Shown piece after piece: positions 15,310 through 25,087 of a DNA stretch of 64,000 nucleotides. Each line of letters begins with the position of its first letter. Position 1 is the stretch's first letter. Origin of the DNA: Streptomyces maremycinicus (GTDB lineage: Bacteria; Actinomycetota; Actinomycetes; Streptomycetales; Streptomycetaceae). The stretch is from contig NZ_BBYG01000022.1 in the NCBI RefSeq assembly GCF_001184025.1, forward strand, positions 124,001 through 188,000, in the 5' to 3' direction. Under the pieces are notes generated by a model. That model was not told the DNA's origin, did no database searches, and was given only the letters and a program-made list of their open reading frames with translations. Made by a program: the position numbers and the translations under genes.

Positions 15310-16434
15310 TCACTTGGCGGTGCACGGCGCCGGCGCGTCCGGGCGGGCGAAGGTGAGGACGGGTTTGACCACGCTGCCGTCCCGCATGGCGGCCACGGCC
15401 TCGCCGATGTCCTCGAACGGGAACGTGGTGACCAACCGGTCGAGCGGGAAGAGGCCCCGCCGGTGCAGCCCGATCAGCTCGGGGATGAAGCGGTCGGGCG
15501 CGGAGTCTCCCTCGATCACCCCGTGGACGCGGACGCCCTTGGCGAGCAGGCCCATCACGTCGAACGTCACCTCATCGCCGATGCCGAGCAGGGCGAGCTC
15601 GCCGCGCGGGCGGAGCGCGCCCACGGCCCGGCGGGCCGTCTCCGGCCGGCCGGTGGTGTCGATGACGTGGTGGGCGCCACCGCCGGTGAGGTCGCGCAGC
15701 GCCGCCACGAGACCGTCCCCGGGGGCCAGGGCGGCCTTGGCGCCCAGTTCGGCGGCCAGGGCCCGGCGGGAGGGGACCGGGTCGACGGCCACCACCGGGT
15801 CGCAGCCCACGGCCACCGCGGCCATCAGCGCGCTGAGACCGACCCCGCCCGCGCCCAGCACGACCAGCGAGGAACCGCGCTCGGGGCGCAGCCGGTTGAG
15901 CACGGTGCCCGCGCCCGTCTGGCCGCAGCAGCCCAGTGGCGCCGCGACCGTGGCCGGCAGGTCGCCGGGCACCTTGACCACGCCGCGTTCGTGGACGACG
16001 GCGTGCGTGGCGAAGCTCGACTGGCCGAAGAAGCCGGCGTGCAGCGGTGTGCCGTCGACGGAGAGCGCGGTGGTGCCGTCCGCGCGTCCGCCGGAGAGGT
16101 TCAGGGTCTGCGCCGCGTGGCAGTAGGCCGGGTGGCCCGCCGCGCACTGCTCGCAGGTGCCGCAGCTGGCGAAGGTGAGGCAGACCTGGTCCCCGGGCAC
16201 CAGGCCGGTCACCTCGGTGCCCACGGCCTCGACCCGGCCGGCGCCCTCGTGGCCGAAGACCATCGGGGTGAGCCGACGGGGCCAGGTGTCCCGCATCCTC
16301 AGATCGGTGTGGCAGATGCCGGCCGCGGTCATCCTCACCAGCACCTCGCGCGGCCGTGGGTCCTCCAGGTCCGCGTCCCGCAGGGTGAACCGGGCGCCCG
16401 GTGTCTCGGCGACCGCGGCGCGGACCTGCCTCAC
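15310..16434 (-). CDS. Zinc-dependent alcohol dehydrogenase (aryl/allylic alcohol type)
   Basis: The protein has 374 residues of the MDR superfamily. The catalytic zinc site is GICHTDL, then GHEGAGRVEAVG. The structural zinc Cys cluster is CLTFASCGTCEQC plus the following AYC. The NAD-binding loop is VVLGAGGVGLSALMAA, with LGCCGQTGAGTVLNRLRP before it, an arrangement seen in benzyl-alcohol/geraniol-type dehydrogenases. It should interconvert a bulky or allylic primary alcohol and its aldehyde with NAD in the cytoplasm. The GTG start shares GTGA with the stop of the DUF4334 gene, so translation is coupled. A role with oligo-isoprenoid or terpenoid alcohols fits the neighbourhood but is inference. 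Confidence 0.9.
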   Translation of the reverse strand: MRQVRAAVAETPGARFTLRDADLEDPRPREVLVRMTAAGICHTDLRMRDTWPRRLTPMVFGHEGAGRVEAVGTEVTGLVPGDQVCLTFASCGTCEQCAAGHPAYCHAAQTLNLSGGRADGTTALSVDGTPLHAGFFGQSSFATHAVVHERGVVKVPGDLPATVAAPLGCCGQTGAGTVLNRLRPERGSSLVVLGAGGVGLSALMAAVAVGCDPVVAVDPVPSRRALAAELGAKAALAPGDGLVAALRDLTGGGAHHVIDTTGRPETARRAVGALRPRGELALLGIGDEVTFDVMGLLAKGVRVHGVIEGDSAPDRFIPELIGLHRRGLFPLDRLVTTFPFEDIGEAVAAMRDGSVVKPVLTFARPDAPAPCTAK

Positions 16435-16940
16435 GAGGCTTCCCCGGCGCCCGGGCTCTCGTTCGGCTGCCCGGAGGCACGCTCGAGGAAGAAGTAGTAG
16501 AAGGGGCCCTCGGCGGGGATGCCCTTCCCGTTCATGACGCCCATCAGCGTGGTGTCGTCCACCCACTTGAAGTGGTCGAGGACCGGGCGGCCGTCGTAGA
16601 CCATGGTGGCCGTGGGCTCGCCGCGGAACTCGACGGTCCACAGGCTGGCCTCGCCCTGGCCGAGTTCGCGGTTGGAATACAGCTCGCCCGCCGCGTCGCG
16701 GCACATCAGGGGCTTGGCGTCGTCCAGGGAAACGAACGTCTTTCCGTACCAACGGGCCTCCGCCAGCATGCCTTCGAGGGGGTGGCCGGTGCGGAACTCG
16801 CCGCCCTTCCACGCACCGAGTATGTCCTCGGGGCGGGCGGTGGCCAACGCCGCCCAGATCGTGTCCAGTTCAGCGGAGGAGACCGGGCCGTCCTGCTTCC
16901 GGAGTTCCTGGAACCGGGCGCGGGCCTCGAACACGTCCAT
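16431..16940 (-). CDS. GXWXG / DUF4334 domain protein
   Basis: The protein has 169 residues. The GXWXG motif is ILGAWKGGEFRTGH (about residue 44), followed by the DUF4334 part with RDAAGELYSNRELGQGEASL and VYDGRPVLDHFKWVDDTTLM. It ends with GPFYYFFLERA. The family is found near acyl-CoA and alcohol metabolism genes in actinomycetes, and its biochemistry is unknown to me. The chosen ATG (16938-16940) has AGAGGA nine bases upstream. It is coupled to the dehydrogenase gene and lies 57 bases downstream of the TetR gene, so the three probably form one operon. Confidence 0.82.
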   Translation of the reverse strand: MDVFEARARFQELRKQDGPVSSAELDTIWAALATARPEDILGAWKGGEFRTGHPLEGMLAEARWYGKTFVSLDDAKPLMCRDAAGELYSNRELGQGEASLWTVEFRGEPTATMVYDGRPVLDHFKWVDDTTLMGVMNGKGIPAEGPFYYFFLERASGQPNESPGAGEAS

Positions 16941-16997
16941 GCTGGGAGTCCTCTCGTCGGTGCGGAACAACAAGGTCGGAGCGTCGGGATGCCGCCG

Positions 16998-17735
16998 TCA
17001 CCGCGCGGTGCGCGGCGCGGAACCCCGGGTGGCTGAGGCCCGCGCGAGGGACGCCGGCCGCGGGGAAGTGCGCCGGGTGGCGGGGAGTTCGGGTCCGCCG
17101 GGGACCGCGACGGGGTGGCTCACGGTGCCGAGGCTCAGCAGCACATGGCGTTCGGCGACCTCTTCCGCGGTGAGCGGGCCGTCCTCGCGGAACCAGTTGG
17201 CGACCCCCTGGCACATGATGAGCACCGAACGCACCGCGTCGACCGGGATCGGCGTGGTGAACACGCCCTGGGCGCGGCCCGCCTCGACCGTGTCCAGCAG
17301 CATGTGCTCGAGGTAGTCGCGCAGGGCCACGTAGCGTGCCCGGTTCTGGGGTTCCAGGCTGCGGATCTCGGTGTCCAGGAAGGCCAGCTGCTGACGGTGG
17401 GCCATGTAGAGCACGATCGACTCGACCATGCCGCAGAACCGTGCCAGTGGATCGTCCCCGGCCTCCTGGGCGGCGGCCCGGCAGCGGTCCAGGACGTCCC
17501 TGATGGACGTCTCCAGCAGGGTCGCCAGCAGGGCCTGCTTGTTCTCGTAGTGGTAGTACAGCGCGGGCACGGTGACACCGACCCGGCCGGCGATGTCCCG
17601 GACCGAAGTGCCGTGGTAGCCCTGTTCGTTGAAGGCCTCCATGGCGTGCGTCAGGATCGGGTGCAGGTCCAGCGGTCCGTAGGAGCGCCAGTGCTCCGCC
17701 GGGGGCGTGGTGTCCTGGCCGGGTGCGGCGTTCAA
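16998..17735 (-). CDS. TetR-family regulator of the racemase/beta-oxidation operon
   Basis: The protein has 245 residues. The DNA-binding domain (about 25-75) has ILTHAMEAFNEQGYHGTSVR and VGVTVPALYYHYENKQALLA. The C-terminal domain carries DTEIRSLEPQNRARYVALRD and LIMCQGVANWFREDGPLTAE, as in TetR_C_33 regulators of acyl-CoA genes in actinomycetes. The start is a TTG (17733-17735) preceded by GAGGAG. It is divergent from the racemase operon. Two near-identical 18-bp operator-like sequences lie in the shared 274-base gap, one toward each gene, so autorepression and repression of the operon are likely. The inducer is probably an acyl-CoA (inference from family). Confidence 0.88.
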   Translation of the reverse strand: MNAAPGQDTTPPAEHWRSYGPLDLHPILTHAMEAFNEQGYHGTSVRDIAGRVGVTVPALYYHYENKQALLATLLETSIRDVLDRCRAAAQEAGDDPLARFCGMVESIVLYMAHRQQLAFLDTEIRSLEPQNRARYVALRDYLEHMLLDTVEAGRAQGVFTTPIPVDAVRSVLIMCQGVANWFREDGPLTAEEVAERHVLLSLGTVSHPVAVPGGPELPATRRTSPRPASLARASATRGSAPRTAR

Positions 17736-17808
17736 CGGCTCTCCTCGAGGCGGGCGGCGATCGGCGACATCGTACGGCCGTGAGTCCGGAGCGCCTCCCC
17801 CCGCCCGC

Positions 17809-17826
17809 TTAGCGATCGTTCAGGAA
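17809..17826. promoter_or_regulatory. TetR operator copy 1 (regulator side)
   Basis: TTAGCGATCGTTCAGGAA matches copy 2 (17930-17947) at 15 of 18 positions. It lies 73 bases before the TetR start and fits autoregulation. Confidence 0.6.
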
Positions 17827-17899
17827 CGTTCGGCAACCGATGCCCTCGGGTTGCCGCGGCCCCAGTGTGGATCCATAAATACTCGTCTTGCAAGAGGAG

Positions 17900-17928
17900 T
17901 TGACCGACTGACGCACCCCTCTTACGTT
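17900..17928 (+). promoter_or_regulatory. Promoter of the racemase/beta-oxidation operon
   Basis: TTGACC (17900-17905) and TACGTT (17923-17928) are 17 bases apart, close to consensus. Operator copy 2 begins one base after the -10 box, over the expected start point. A 10-bp palindrome TCTTGCAAGA (17886-17895) lies just upstream of the -35 box. Confidence 0.65.
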
Positions 17929-17929
17929 T

Positions 17930-17947
17930 TTAGCGAACGCTCAGTAA
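17930..17947. promoter_or_regulatory. TetR operator copy 2 (operon side)
   Basis: TTAGCGAACGCTCAGTAA is an imperfect palindrome (TTAnnGA n4 TCnnTAA). It covers the predicted transcription start of the operon at 18010 and matches copy 1 at 15 of 18 positions. Confidence 0.65.
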
Positions 17948-18009
17948 GTTTCCGGTCGGCGGCGCTGAGACGACCGCCCACCGAGAGCCTCGCCCCGAGA
18001 AGGGAACCC

Positions 18010-19164
18010 ATGAGCAGGCACCCCACGGACCGTCCCGGCCATGACGTGGCGGGCCCACTGGACGGTGTGCGCGTGGTGGAACTCGCGGGGATCGGCCCCG
18101 GCCCGTTCGCCGCGATGCTGCTCGCCGACCTGGGCGCCGACGTGGTGCGCGTGGACCGTCCCGGCCCCTCGCCGCTCGGCGGCGATCCCGCCCACGACCT
18201 GGCCAACCGCAACAAGCGATCCGTCCTGGTCGACCTGAAGACACCCGAAGGGCCGGAAACCGTAAGGGCGTTGACGGCTCGCGCAGAGATCCTGCTGGAG
18301 GGGTACCGGCCCGGTGTCGCGGAGCGGCTCGGGGTCGGCCCCGAGGAGTGCATGGCCGACAACCCCGCTCTGGTGTACGGCCGGATGACCGGCTGGGGCC
18401 AGCAGGGCCCCCTCGCCCTCCGGGCCGGACACGACATCGGCTACCTCGCCACCGCCGGCGTCCTGTCCATGATCGGCGCACCGGACGGACCGCCCGCGCT
18501 CCCCGCCAACCTGCTCGGTGACTACGCGGGCGGCTCCCTCTACCTGACCACCGGCGTCCTCGCCGCACTGCTCACCGCCCGCGCCACCGGTCGCGGCCAG
18601 GTGGTGGACGCCGCGATCGTGGACGGCGCCGCACACCTCACCACCATGATCTGGGGCATGCTCGCCGAGGGCACCTGGCGCGACGCCCGCGGCCGCAACC
18701 TGCTCGACGGCGGCTGCCCCCACTACGGCGTCTACGAGACCGCCGACGGCGGCTGGATGGCGGTGGGCGCCCTGGAGCCGCAGTTCTACGCGGTGTTCGT
18801 CGCCCTGCTGGGCCTGGACGGCGAGGACCTGCCGGACCGCACCGACCCGCGCAACTGGCCGCTGCTGCGGGCCGCGTTCACCACCCGGTTCAAGACCGCC
18901 ACCCGCGCGGAGTGGACGGCCGTCTTCGAAGACACCGACGCCTGTGTCGCACCCGTGCTCTCGCTGCGCGAGGCGGCCGGCCACCGGCACCTGACCGGCC
19001 GCGCCACCCACACCGAGGCGCACGGGATCACCCAGCCCGCCCCCGCCCCCCGTTTCTCCGGCACCCCCGGCACCCTCAGGCGTCCCCCGGCCGTCCCCGG
19101 CGCGGACACCCCCGACGTGGCCCGCGACTGGGGCGTGCCCGAACTGCTGAAGGACCACCGCTGA
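18010..19164 (+). CDS. mcr: Alpha-methylacyl-CoA racemase (CaiB/BaiF superfamily)
   Basis: The protein has 384 residues. The N-terminal CoA-binding half is LDGVRVVELAGIGPGPFAAM. The catalytic residues known from the M. tuberculosis racemase (His126, Asp156, Glu241, from memory) are all found with a constant offset of 15: His141 in RAGHDIGYLA, Asp171 in NLLGDYAGGSLYL and Glu256 in AVGALEPQFY. This makes racemase much more likely than CoA-transferase. It converts (2R)- to (2S)-2-methylacyl-CoA so that methyl-branched chains can enter beta-oxidation. AAGGGA precedes the ATG. It is the first gene of the operon, and its stop overlaps the next start by one base (TGATG). Confidence 0.92.
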   Translation: MSRHPTDRPGHDVAGPLDGVRVVELAGIGPGPFAAMLLADLGADVVRVDRPGPSPLGGDPAHDLANRNKRSVLVDLKTPEGPETVRALTARAEILLEGYRPGVAERLGVGPEECMADNPALVYGRMTGWGQQGPLALRAGHDIGYLATAGVLSMIGAPDGPPALPANLLGDYAGGSLYLTTGVLAALLTARATGRGQVVDAAIVDGAAHLTTMIWGMLAEGTWRDARGRNLLDGGCPHYGVYETADGGWMAVGALEPQFYAVFVALLGLDGEDLPDRTDPRNWPLLRAAFTTRFKTATRAEWTAVFEDTDACVAPVLSLREAAGHRHLTGRATHTEAHGITQPAPAPRFSGTPGTLRRPPAVPGADTPDVARDWGVPELLKDHR

Positions 19165-20189
19165 TGGAACTGTCCTCACCCCTGACCTACGCCGCCGACC
19201 CGCGCGCCGCCGCGGATCGGGCCGCCGCTCTGGAGTCCGCCGGTCTCGACGCCGTCTGGGTGGCCGAGGCGTACGGCTTCGACTCCCCGACGGTCATGGG
19301 ATACCTCGCGGCGAAGACCGAGCGGATGCGGATCGGCTCGGCCGTCGTCAACGTCTACTCGCGCACCCCCGCGCTGATCGCCCAGACCGCGGCCGGACTC
19401 GACGCGGTCAGCGGCGGCCGCGCCCTCCTCGGGATCGGCGCCTCGGGACCCCAGGTCGTCGAGGGCTGGCACGGCCGCCGCTACGACCGCCCGCTGGGCC
19501 GCACCCGGGAGGTGATCGAACTGTCCCGGCGGATCTGGCGGCGCGAGGTGATCGAGCACCGGGGAATCACCGACCTGCCCCTGCCGCCGGAGAAGGGCGG
19601 CACCCTCGGCAAGCCGCTGAAGCTGCTGAACCACCCGGTCCGCGAGTCCGTGCCGGTCTACGTCGCGGCGCTGGGCCCGGCCAACGTCCGGATGACCGCC
19701 GAGATCGCCGACGGCTGGCTGCCCTTCCTCTACGTCCCCGAGCACGCCGCCAAGGTCTGGGGCCGGTCCCTGGCCGAGGGCGGCGCCAGGCGCGACCCCG
19801 CGCTCGGCCCGCTCTCGGTCGTGGCGGGCGGCCTGCTGGCCATCGGCGACGACGCCGAAGCGGTACGCGACCTGATGCGCCCCACCGTCGCCCTCTACGT
19901 CGGCGGCATGGGCGCGCCCGGCCGCAACTTCTACCACGACCTGATCTGTTCCTACGGCTACGAGGCCGCCGCGGCAGCCGTCCAGGAGCACTATCTCGCG
20001 GGCCGCAAGAGGGACGCCGAGGCCGCCGTCCCCGCCGAGCTGCTGGAGCAGCTCTGCCTGGCGGGTTCCGAGGGCTATGTCCGCGACCGGGTCGAGGTCT
20101 TCCGCGAGGCGGGCGTGACGATGCTCGACGTCACCCCAGTCGGTCCCGACCCCGCCCGGCTGATCGAGCACGTGAGGAGCTGGCTGTGA
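19164..20189 (+). CDS. LLM-class F420-dependent oxidoreductase
   Basis: The protein has 341 residues with a luciferase-like TIM-barrel. It includes RAAALESAGLDAVWVAEAYG, RIGSAVVNVYSRTPALIAQT, LDAVSGGRALLGIGASGPQV and PVYVAALGPANVRMTAEIAD. The pattern SGPQVVEGWHG is shared with mycobacterial Rv3520c-type proteins, which bind F420 rather than FMN. The substrate is unknown; such enzymes often sit in beta-oxidation or steroid operons. It overlaps both neighbours (one base with the racemase gene, four with the acyl-CoA dehydrogenase gene), so it is firmly part of the operon. Confidence 0.88.
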   Translation: MELSSPLTYAADPRAAADRAAALESAGLDAVWVAEAYGFDSPTVMGYLAAKTERMRIGSAVVNVYSRTPALIAQTAAGLDAVSGGRALLGIGASGPQVVEGWHGRRYDRPLGRTREVIELSRRIWRREVIEHRGITDLPLPPEKGGTLGKPLKLLNHPVRESVPVYVAALGPANVRMTAEIADGWLPFLYVPEHAAKVWGRSLAEGGARRDPALGPLSVVAGGLLAIGDDAEAVRDLMRPTVALYVGGMGAPGRNFYHDLICSYGYEAAAAAVQEHYLAGRKRDAEAAVPAELLEQLCLAGSEGYVRDRVEVFREAGVTMLDVTPVGPDPARLIEHVRSWL

Positions 20190-21334
20190 CCTTCGCACGA
20201 GACCTGTACGGCCCCGACCACGAGGCCTTCCGCGAGACGGTGCGGACCTTCCTCGCCAAGGAGGTCACCCCGCACCACGAACGCTGGGAGAAGAACGGCG
20301 TCGTCGACCGCGAGGTGTGGCGTTCGGCGGGCCGCCGGGGCCTGCTCGGCATGGCCGTCGGCGAGGAGTACGGCGGCGGCGGGACCGACGACTTCCGCTA
20401 CAGCGCCGTCCTCATCGAGGAGTTCGCCCGCGCCGGCGCCTCCGGGCTCGCCCTGAGTCTGCACAACGACATCGTCGGCCCGTACCTGACCCGGCTCGCC
20501 GACGAGGAGCAGAAGCGCCGCTGGCTGCCCGGGTTCGTCTCCGGCGACATCGTCACCGCTCTCGCCATGACGGAACCCGGCGCCGGGTCCGACCTCCAGG
20601 GCATCCGCACCACCGCCACCGACCAGGGTGACCACTACCTGCTCAACGGCGCGAAGACCTTCATCTCCAACGGCATCCTCGCCGATCTCGTCGTCGTGGT
20701 CGCCCGCACCACCCCCGAGGGCGGAAGCGGCGGGCAGAGCCTGCTGGTCGTCGAGCGCGGCACGGCGGGCTTCGCCCGCGGCCGCAACCTCGACAAGATC
20801 GGCCAGAAGGCCCAGGACACCGCCGAGTTGTTCTTCGACGACGTGCGCGTGCCCAAGGCGAACCTGCTGGGCGAGGAGAACCGGGCCTTCGCCTACCTCA
20901 TGGGCAACCTCGCCCAGGAGCGGCTGGCCATCGCGGTCGGCGCCGCGGCGGCGGCCGAGGAGATCCTGGACGTCACCATGCGGTACGTGCGGGAGCGCGA
21001 GGCGTTCGGGCGGCCGCTGGCCAAGCTCCAGCACATCCGCTTCGAGATCGCCGAGATGGCCACCGAGACCGCGGTCACCCGGTCCTTCCTGGACCGTTGC
21101 GTCACCGAGCACAACCAGGGCCGGCTCGACGCCGTGCACGCCTCGATGGCCAAGTGGTGGGCCACCGAACAGCAGAAGCGGATCGTCGACCGCTGTGTGC
21201 AACTCCACGGCGGATACGGCTACATGAGCGAGTTCCGGGTGGCCCGCGCGTTCCTCGACAGCCGGATCCAGACGATCTACGGCGGCACCACCGAGATCAT
21301 GAAGGAGATCATCGGCCGCTCGCTGCTCGGCTGA
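20186..21334 (+). CDS. Acyl-CoA dehydrogenase (FadE type)
   Basis: The protein has 382 residues with the three-part ACAD fold. The FAD-binding segment is ALAMTEPGAGSDLQGIRTTA. The substrate-binding part is NGAKTFISNG, and REREAFGRPLAKLQ follows in the C-terminal helical domain. The catalytic base region is IQTIYGGTTEIMKEIIGR, with Glu in TTEI. It introduces the 2,3 double bond into acyl-CoA, and a preference for 2-methyl chains would fit the racemase. The GTG start shares GTGA with the preceding stop codon. Confidence 0.92.
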   Translation: MTFARDLYGPDHEAFRETVRTFLAKEVTPHHERWEKNGVVDREVWRSAGRRGLLGMAVGEEYGGGGTDDFRYSAVLIEEFARAGASGLALSLHNDIVGPYLTRLADEEQKRRWLPGFVSGDIVTALAMTEPGAGSDLQGIRTTATDQGDHYLLNGAKTFISNGILADLVVVVARTTPEGGSGGQSLLVVERGTAGFARGRNLDKIGQKAQDTAELFFDDVRVPKANLLGEENRAFAYLMGNLAQERLAIAVGAAAAAEEILDVTMRYVREREAFGRPLAKLQHIRFEIAEMATETAVTRSFLDRCVTEHNQGRLDAVHASMAKWWATEQQKRIVDRCVQLHGGYGYMSEFRVARAFLDSRIQTIYGGTTEIMKEIIGRSLLG

Positions 21335-21418
21335 GCCCCGGCCGGCTCCCCTCGGCAACGGAACCCGTGTGCCGCGACGCGGCCTCCTCCAGACCCGACG
21401 ACATGGAAGGCACCCAAG

Positions 21419-22633
<1,215 letters not shown>

Positions 22634-22682
22634 GCGTCCCGCCCTCCTCCGCAGCCGTTCGCCTTCACGGGAGACATCAGCC

Positions 22683-24866
22683 ATGGACATCACCCCACGA
22701 CCCTCCACCATCCGCTGGGAGGAGTCCGACGACCAGGTCGTCACCCTCGTCCTCGACGACCCGGACCAGTCCGTCAACACCATGAACGCCGCGTTCGTCG
22801 ACTCGCTGGACGCCGTCGCGGCGCGGCTGGCGGAACGCCGTGACGACATCCGGGGTGTCATCGTCACCTCCGCCAAGAAGAGCTTCTTCGCCGGGGGCGA
22901 TCTGCACGACCTGATCTCCGTCACCCCCGAGACCGCCGGCGCCTCCTTCGAGGCGGGCATGCGCGTCAAGCGCTCGCTGCGCCTCCTGGAGACCTTGGGC
23001 AAGCCGGTCGTCGCCGCGATCAACGGCGCGGCGCTGGGCGGCGGTTACGAGATCGCCCTGGCCTGCCACCATCGTGTGGTGCTGGACGGTCCGGCCACCC
23101 GCGTGGGGCTTCCCGAGGTCACCCTGGGCCTGCTGCCCGGCGGCGGCGGAGTGACCCGCACGGTCCGGATGTTCGGTGTGGTGGACGCCCTGCGGAAGGT
23201 ACTCCTGGGGGGTGACCGGTACGGGCCGGCACGCGCCCTGGAAGCCGGCCTGGTCGACGAGATCGCCGCCGGTCAGGACGAACTCCTGGCGAGGGCACGG
23301 GCATTCGTGGACGCCCGGCCCCGGTGCGCGCAGCCCTGGGACGCCCCCGGGTACCGCATCCCCGGCGGCACCCCCTCGGAGCCCGAGTTGGCCACGCGGC
23401 TGCCCGCCCTCACCGCGACACTGAAGCGGCGGACGGGTGGTGCCCCGCACCCGGCCCCGCGCGGCATCCTCGCGGCGGCGGTGGAGAGTTCCCAGGTCGA
23501 CGTGGACACGGCCTTCGTGGTGGAAGCCCGGTACCTGACCGAGCTGGTCACCGGGCAGATCACCAAGAACATGATCCAGGCGTTCTTCTTCGACCTCCAG
23601 GCGGTCAACTCCGGCACGGGCCGCCCGAAGGGAATCGAGCCGCGCGGGGCGAGCAGGGTGGCGGTGCTCGGGGCGGGCATGATGGGCGCCGGTATCGCCC
23701 ACTCCTGCGCCGAGGCGGGCATCGACGTCGTGCTGAAGGACGTCTCCGCCGAGGCGGCGACGCGCGGCAGGGCCTGGTCGGAGAGGCTCTGCGACGCGGC
23801 CGTGGCGCGCGGCGACGCGACGCGGGAGAAGGCGGACGCCCTGCTGGGCCGCATCACCGCGACCGCCGACGTCCGGGACCTGGCCGGTTGTGACGTCGTG
23901 ATCGAGGCCGTCTTCGAGGACACGGACGTCAAGCACGCGGTGTTCCGCGAGATTCAGGATGTGGTCGCCCCGGACGCGCTGCTGTGCTCGAACACCTCGA
24001 CCCTGCCCATCAGCGTCCTCGCCAAGGGGGTGGAGCGGCCGCGGGACTTCGTCGGCCTGCACTTCTTCTCGCCGGTCGACAGGATGCCGCTGGTGGAGAT
24101 CGTCAAGGGCGGGAAGACGTCGGACGAGGCGCTGGCCCGGGCCTTCGACCTGGTGCGGCAGCTCGGCAAGACGCCGATCGTGGTCAACGACTCGCGCGGC
24201 TTCTTCACCTCCCGGGTCATCGGCCGCTTCCTCGACGAGGGCGTCGCCATGGTCGGCGAGGGCATCGAACCGGCCTCCGTCGAGCAGGCCGCGGCCCAGG
24301 CCGGCTACCCCGCCAAGGTCCTCGGCCTGATGGACGAGCTCACCCTCACCCTCCCGCGCAAGATCCGCGAGGAGACCCGCCGCGCGGTCGAGGCGTCGGG
24401 CCGGCGGTGGCGGCCGCACCCGGCGGACGCGGTGGTCGACCGCATGATCGACGAGTTCGGCCGCCCCGGACGCTCCGGCGGCGCGGGCTTCTACGACTAC
24501 GTCGACGGCAGACGGGCCGGGCTCTGGCCGGGACTGCGCGAGCACTTCACGGATCCCGCGCTCCCGCCCGCCGACCTGACCGAGGCGGCGGAGCGGATGC
24601 TCTTCGTCGAGGCGCTGGACGCGGTGCGCTGCCTGGAGGAGGGTGTGCTGGTCTCGGTGGCGGACGCCAATGTCGGCTCGCTGCTCGGTATCGGCTTCCC
24701 GGCCTGGACGGGCGGCGTGCTTCAGTACATCAACGGCTACGAGGGCGGCCCGCCCGGCTTCGTGGCCCGCGCGGTCGAGCTGGCCGGGAAGCATGGCGAG
24801 CGCTTCGCCCCGCCCCTGCTGCTCCTGCGCAAGGCCGAGCAGGGCGAGACCTTCACCGACTCCTGA
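22683..24866 (+). CDS. Bifunctional enoyl-CoA hydratase / 3-hydroxyacyl-CoA dehydrogenase (FadB-like)
   Basis: The protein has 727 residues. The N-terminal crotonase domain (about 10-200) has KKSFFAGGDLHDLI and INGAALGGGYEIALACHHRV, where LPEVTLGLLPGGGG supplies the catalytic Glu. The NAD-binding domain (about 322-500) has VAVLGAGMMGAGIAHSCAEA, then LLCSNTSTLPIS and FVGLHFFSPVDRMPLVEIVK (catalytic His). The C-terminal HADH domains follow with NDSRGFFTSRVIGRFLDEG. It carries out hydration and oxidation of enoyl-CoA in the same pathway as its thiolase and dehydrogenase neighbours. Confidence 0.94.
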   Translation: MDITPRPSTIRWEESDDQVVTLVLDDPDQSVNTMNAAFVDSLDAVAARLAERRDDIRGVIVTSAKKSFFAGGDLHDLISVTPETAGASFEAGMRVKRSLRLLETLGKPVVAAINGAALGGGYEIALACHHRVVLDGPATRVGLPEVTLGLLPGGGGVTRTVRMFGVVDALRKVLLGGDRYGPARALEAGLVDEIAAGQDELLARARAFVDARPRCAQPWDAPGYRIPGGTPSEPELATRLPALTATLKRRTGGAPHPAPRGILAAAVESSQVDVDTAFVVEARYLTELVTGQITKNMIQAFFFDLQAVNSGTGRPKGIEPRGASRVAVLGAGMMGAGIAHSCAEAGIDVVLKDVSAEAATRGRAWSERLCDAAVARGDATREKADALLGRITATADVRDLAGCDVVIEAVFEDTDVKHAVFREIQDVVAPDALLCSNTSTLPISVLAKGVERPRDFVGLHFFSPVDRMPLVEIVKGGKTSDEALARAFDLVRQLGKTPIVVNDSRGFFTSRVIGRFLDEGVAMVGEGIEPASVEQAAAQAGYPAKVLGLMDELTLTLPRKIREETRRAVEASGRRWRPHPADAVVDRMIDEFGRPGRSGGAGFYDYVDGRRAGLWPGLREHFTDPALPPADLTEAAERMLFVEALDAVRCLEEGVLVSVADANVGSLLGIGFPAWTGGVLQYINGYEGGPPGFVARAVELAGKHGERFAPPLLLLRKAEQGETFTDS

Positions 24867-25087
24867 TCCGCGCCGGGGCTTCACGCAACCCCGTTCGCCC
24901 GCTTCTGCGCCCGACGAGCCCCGACGGGTCCCGACGGTTCCCGTGGACAGGGCCGTTCCTCCGCCGGGGCCCGGCCCCACCGAAGGACCACCGCACCACT
25001 CATCCCGGCTCCACCGGGCACGTCCGCAGGGGCGTCCCCACCGCCCGGTCGCCCCGGACGCTCCCGTCTCACCCGCAAGGAGGCCCG

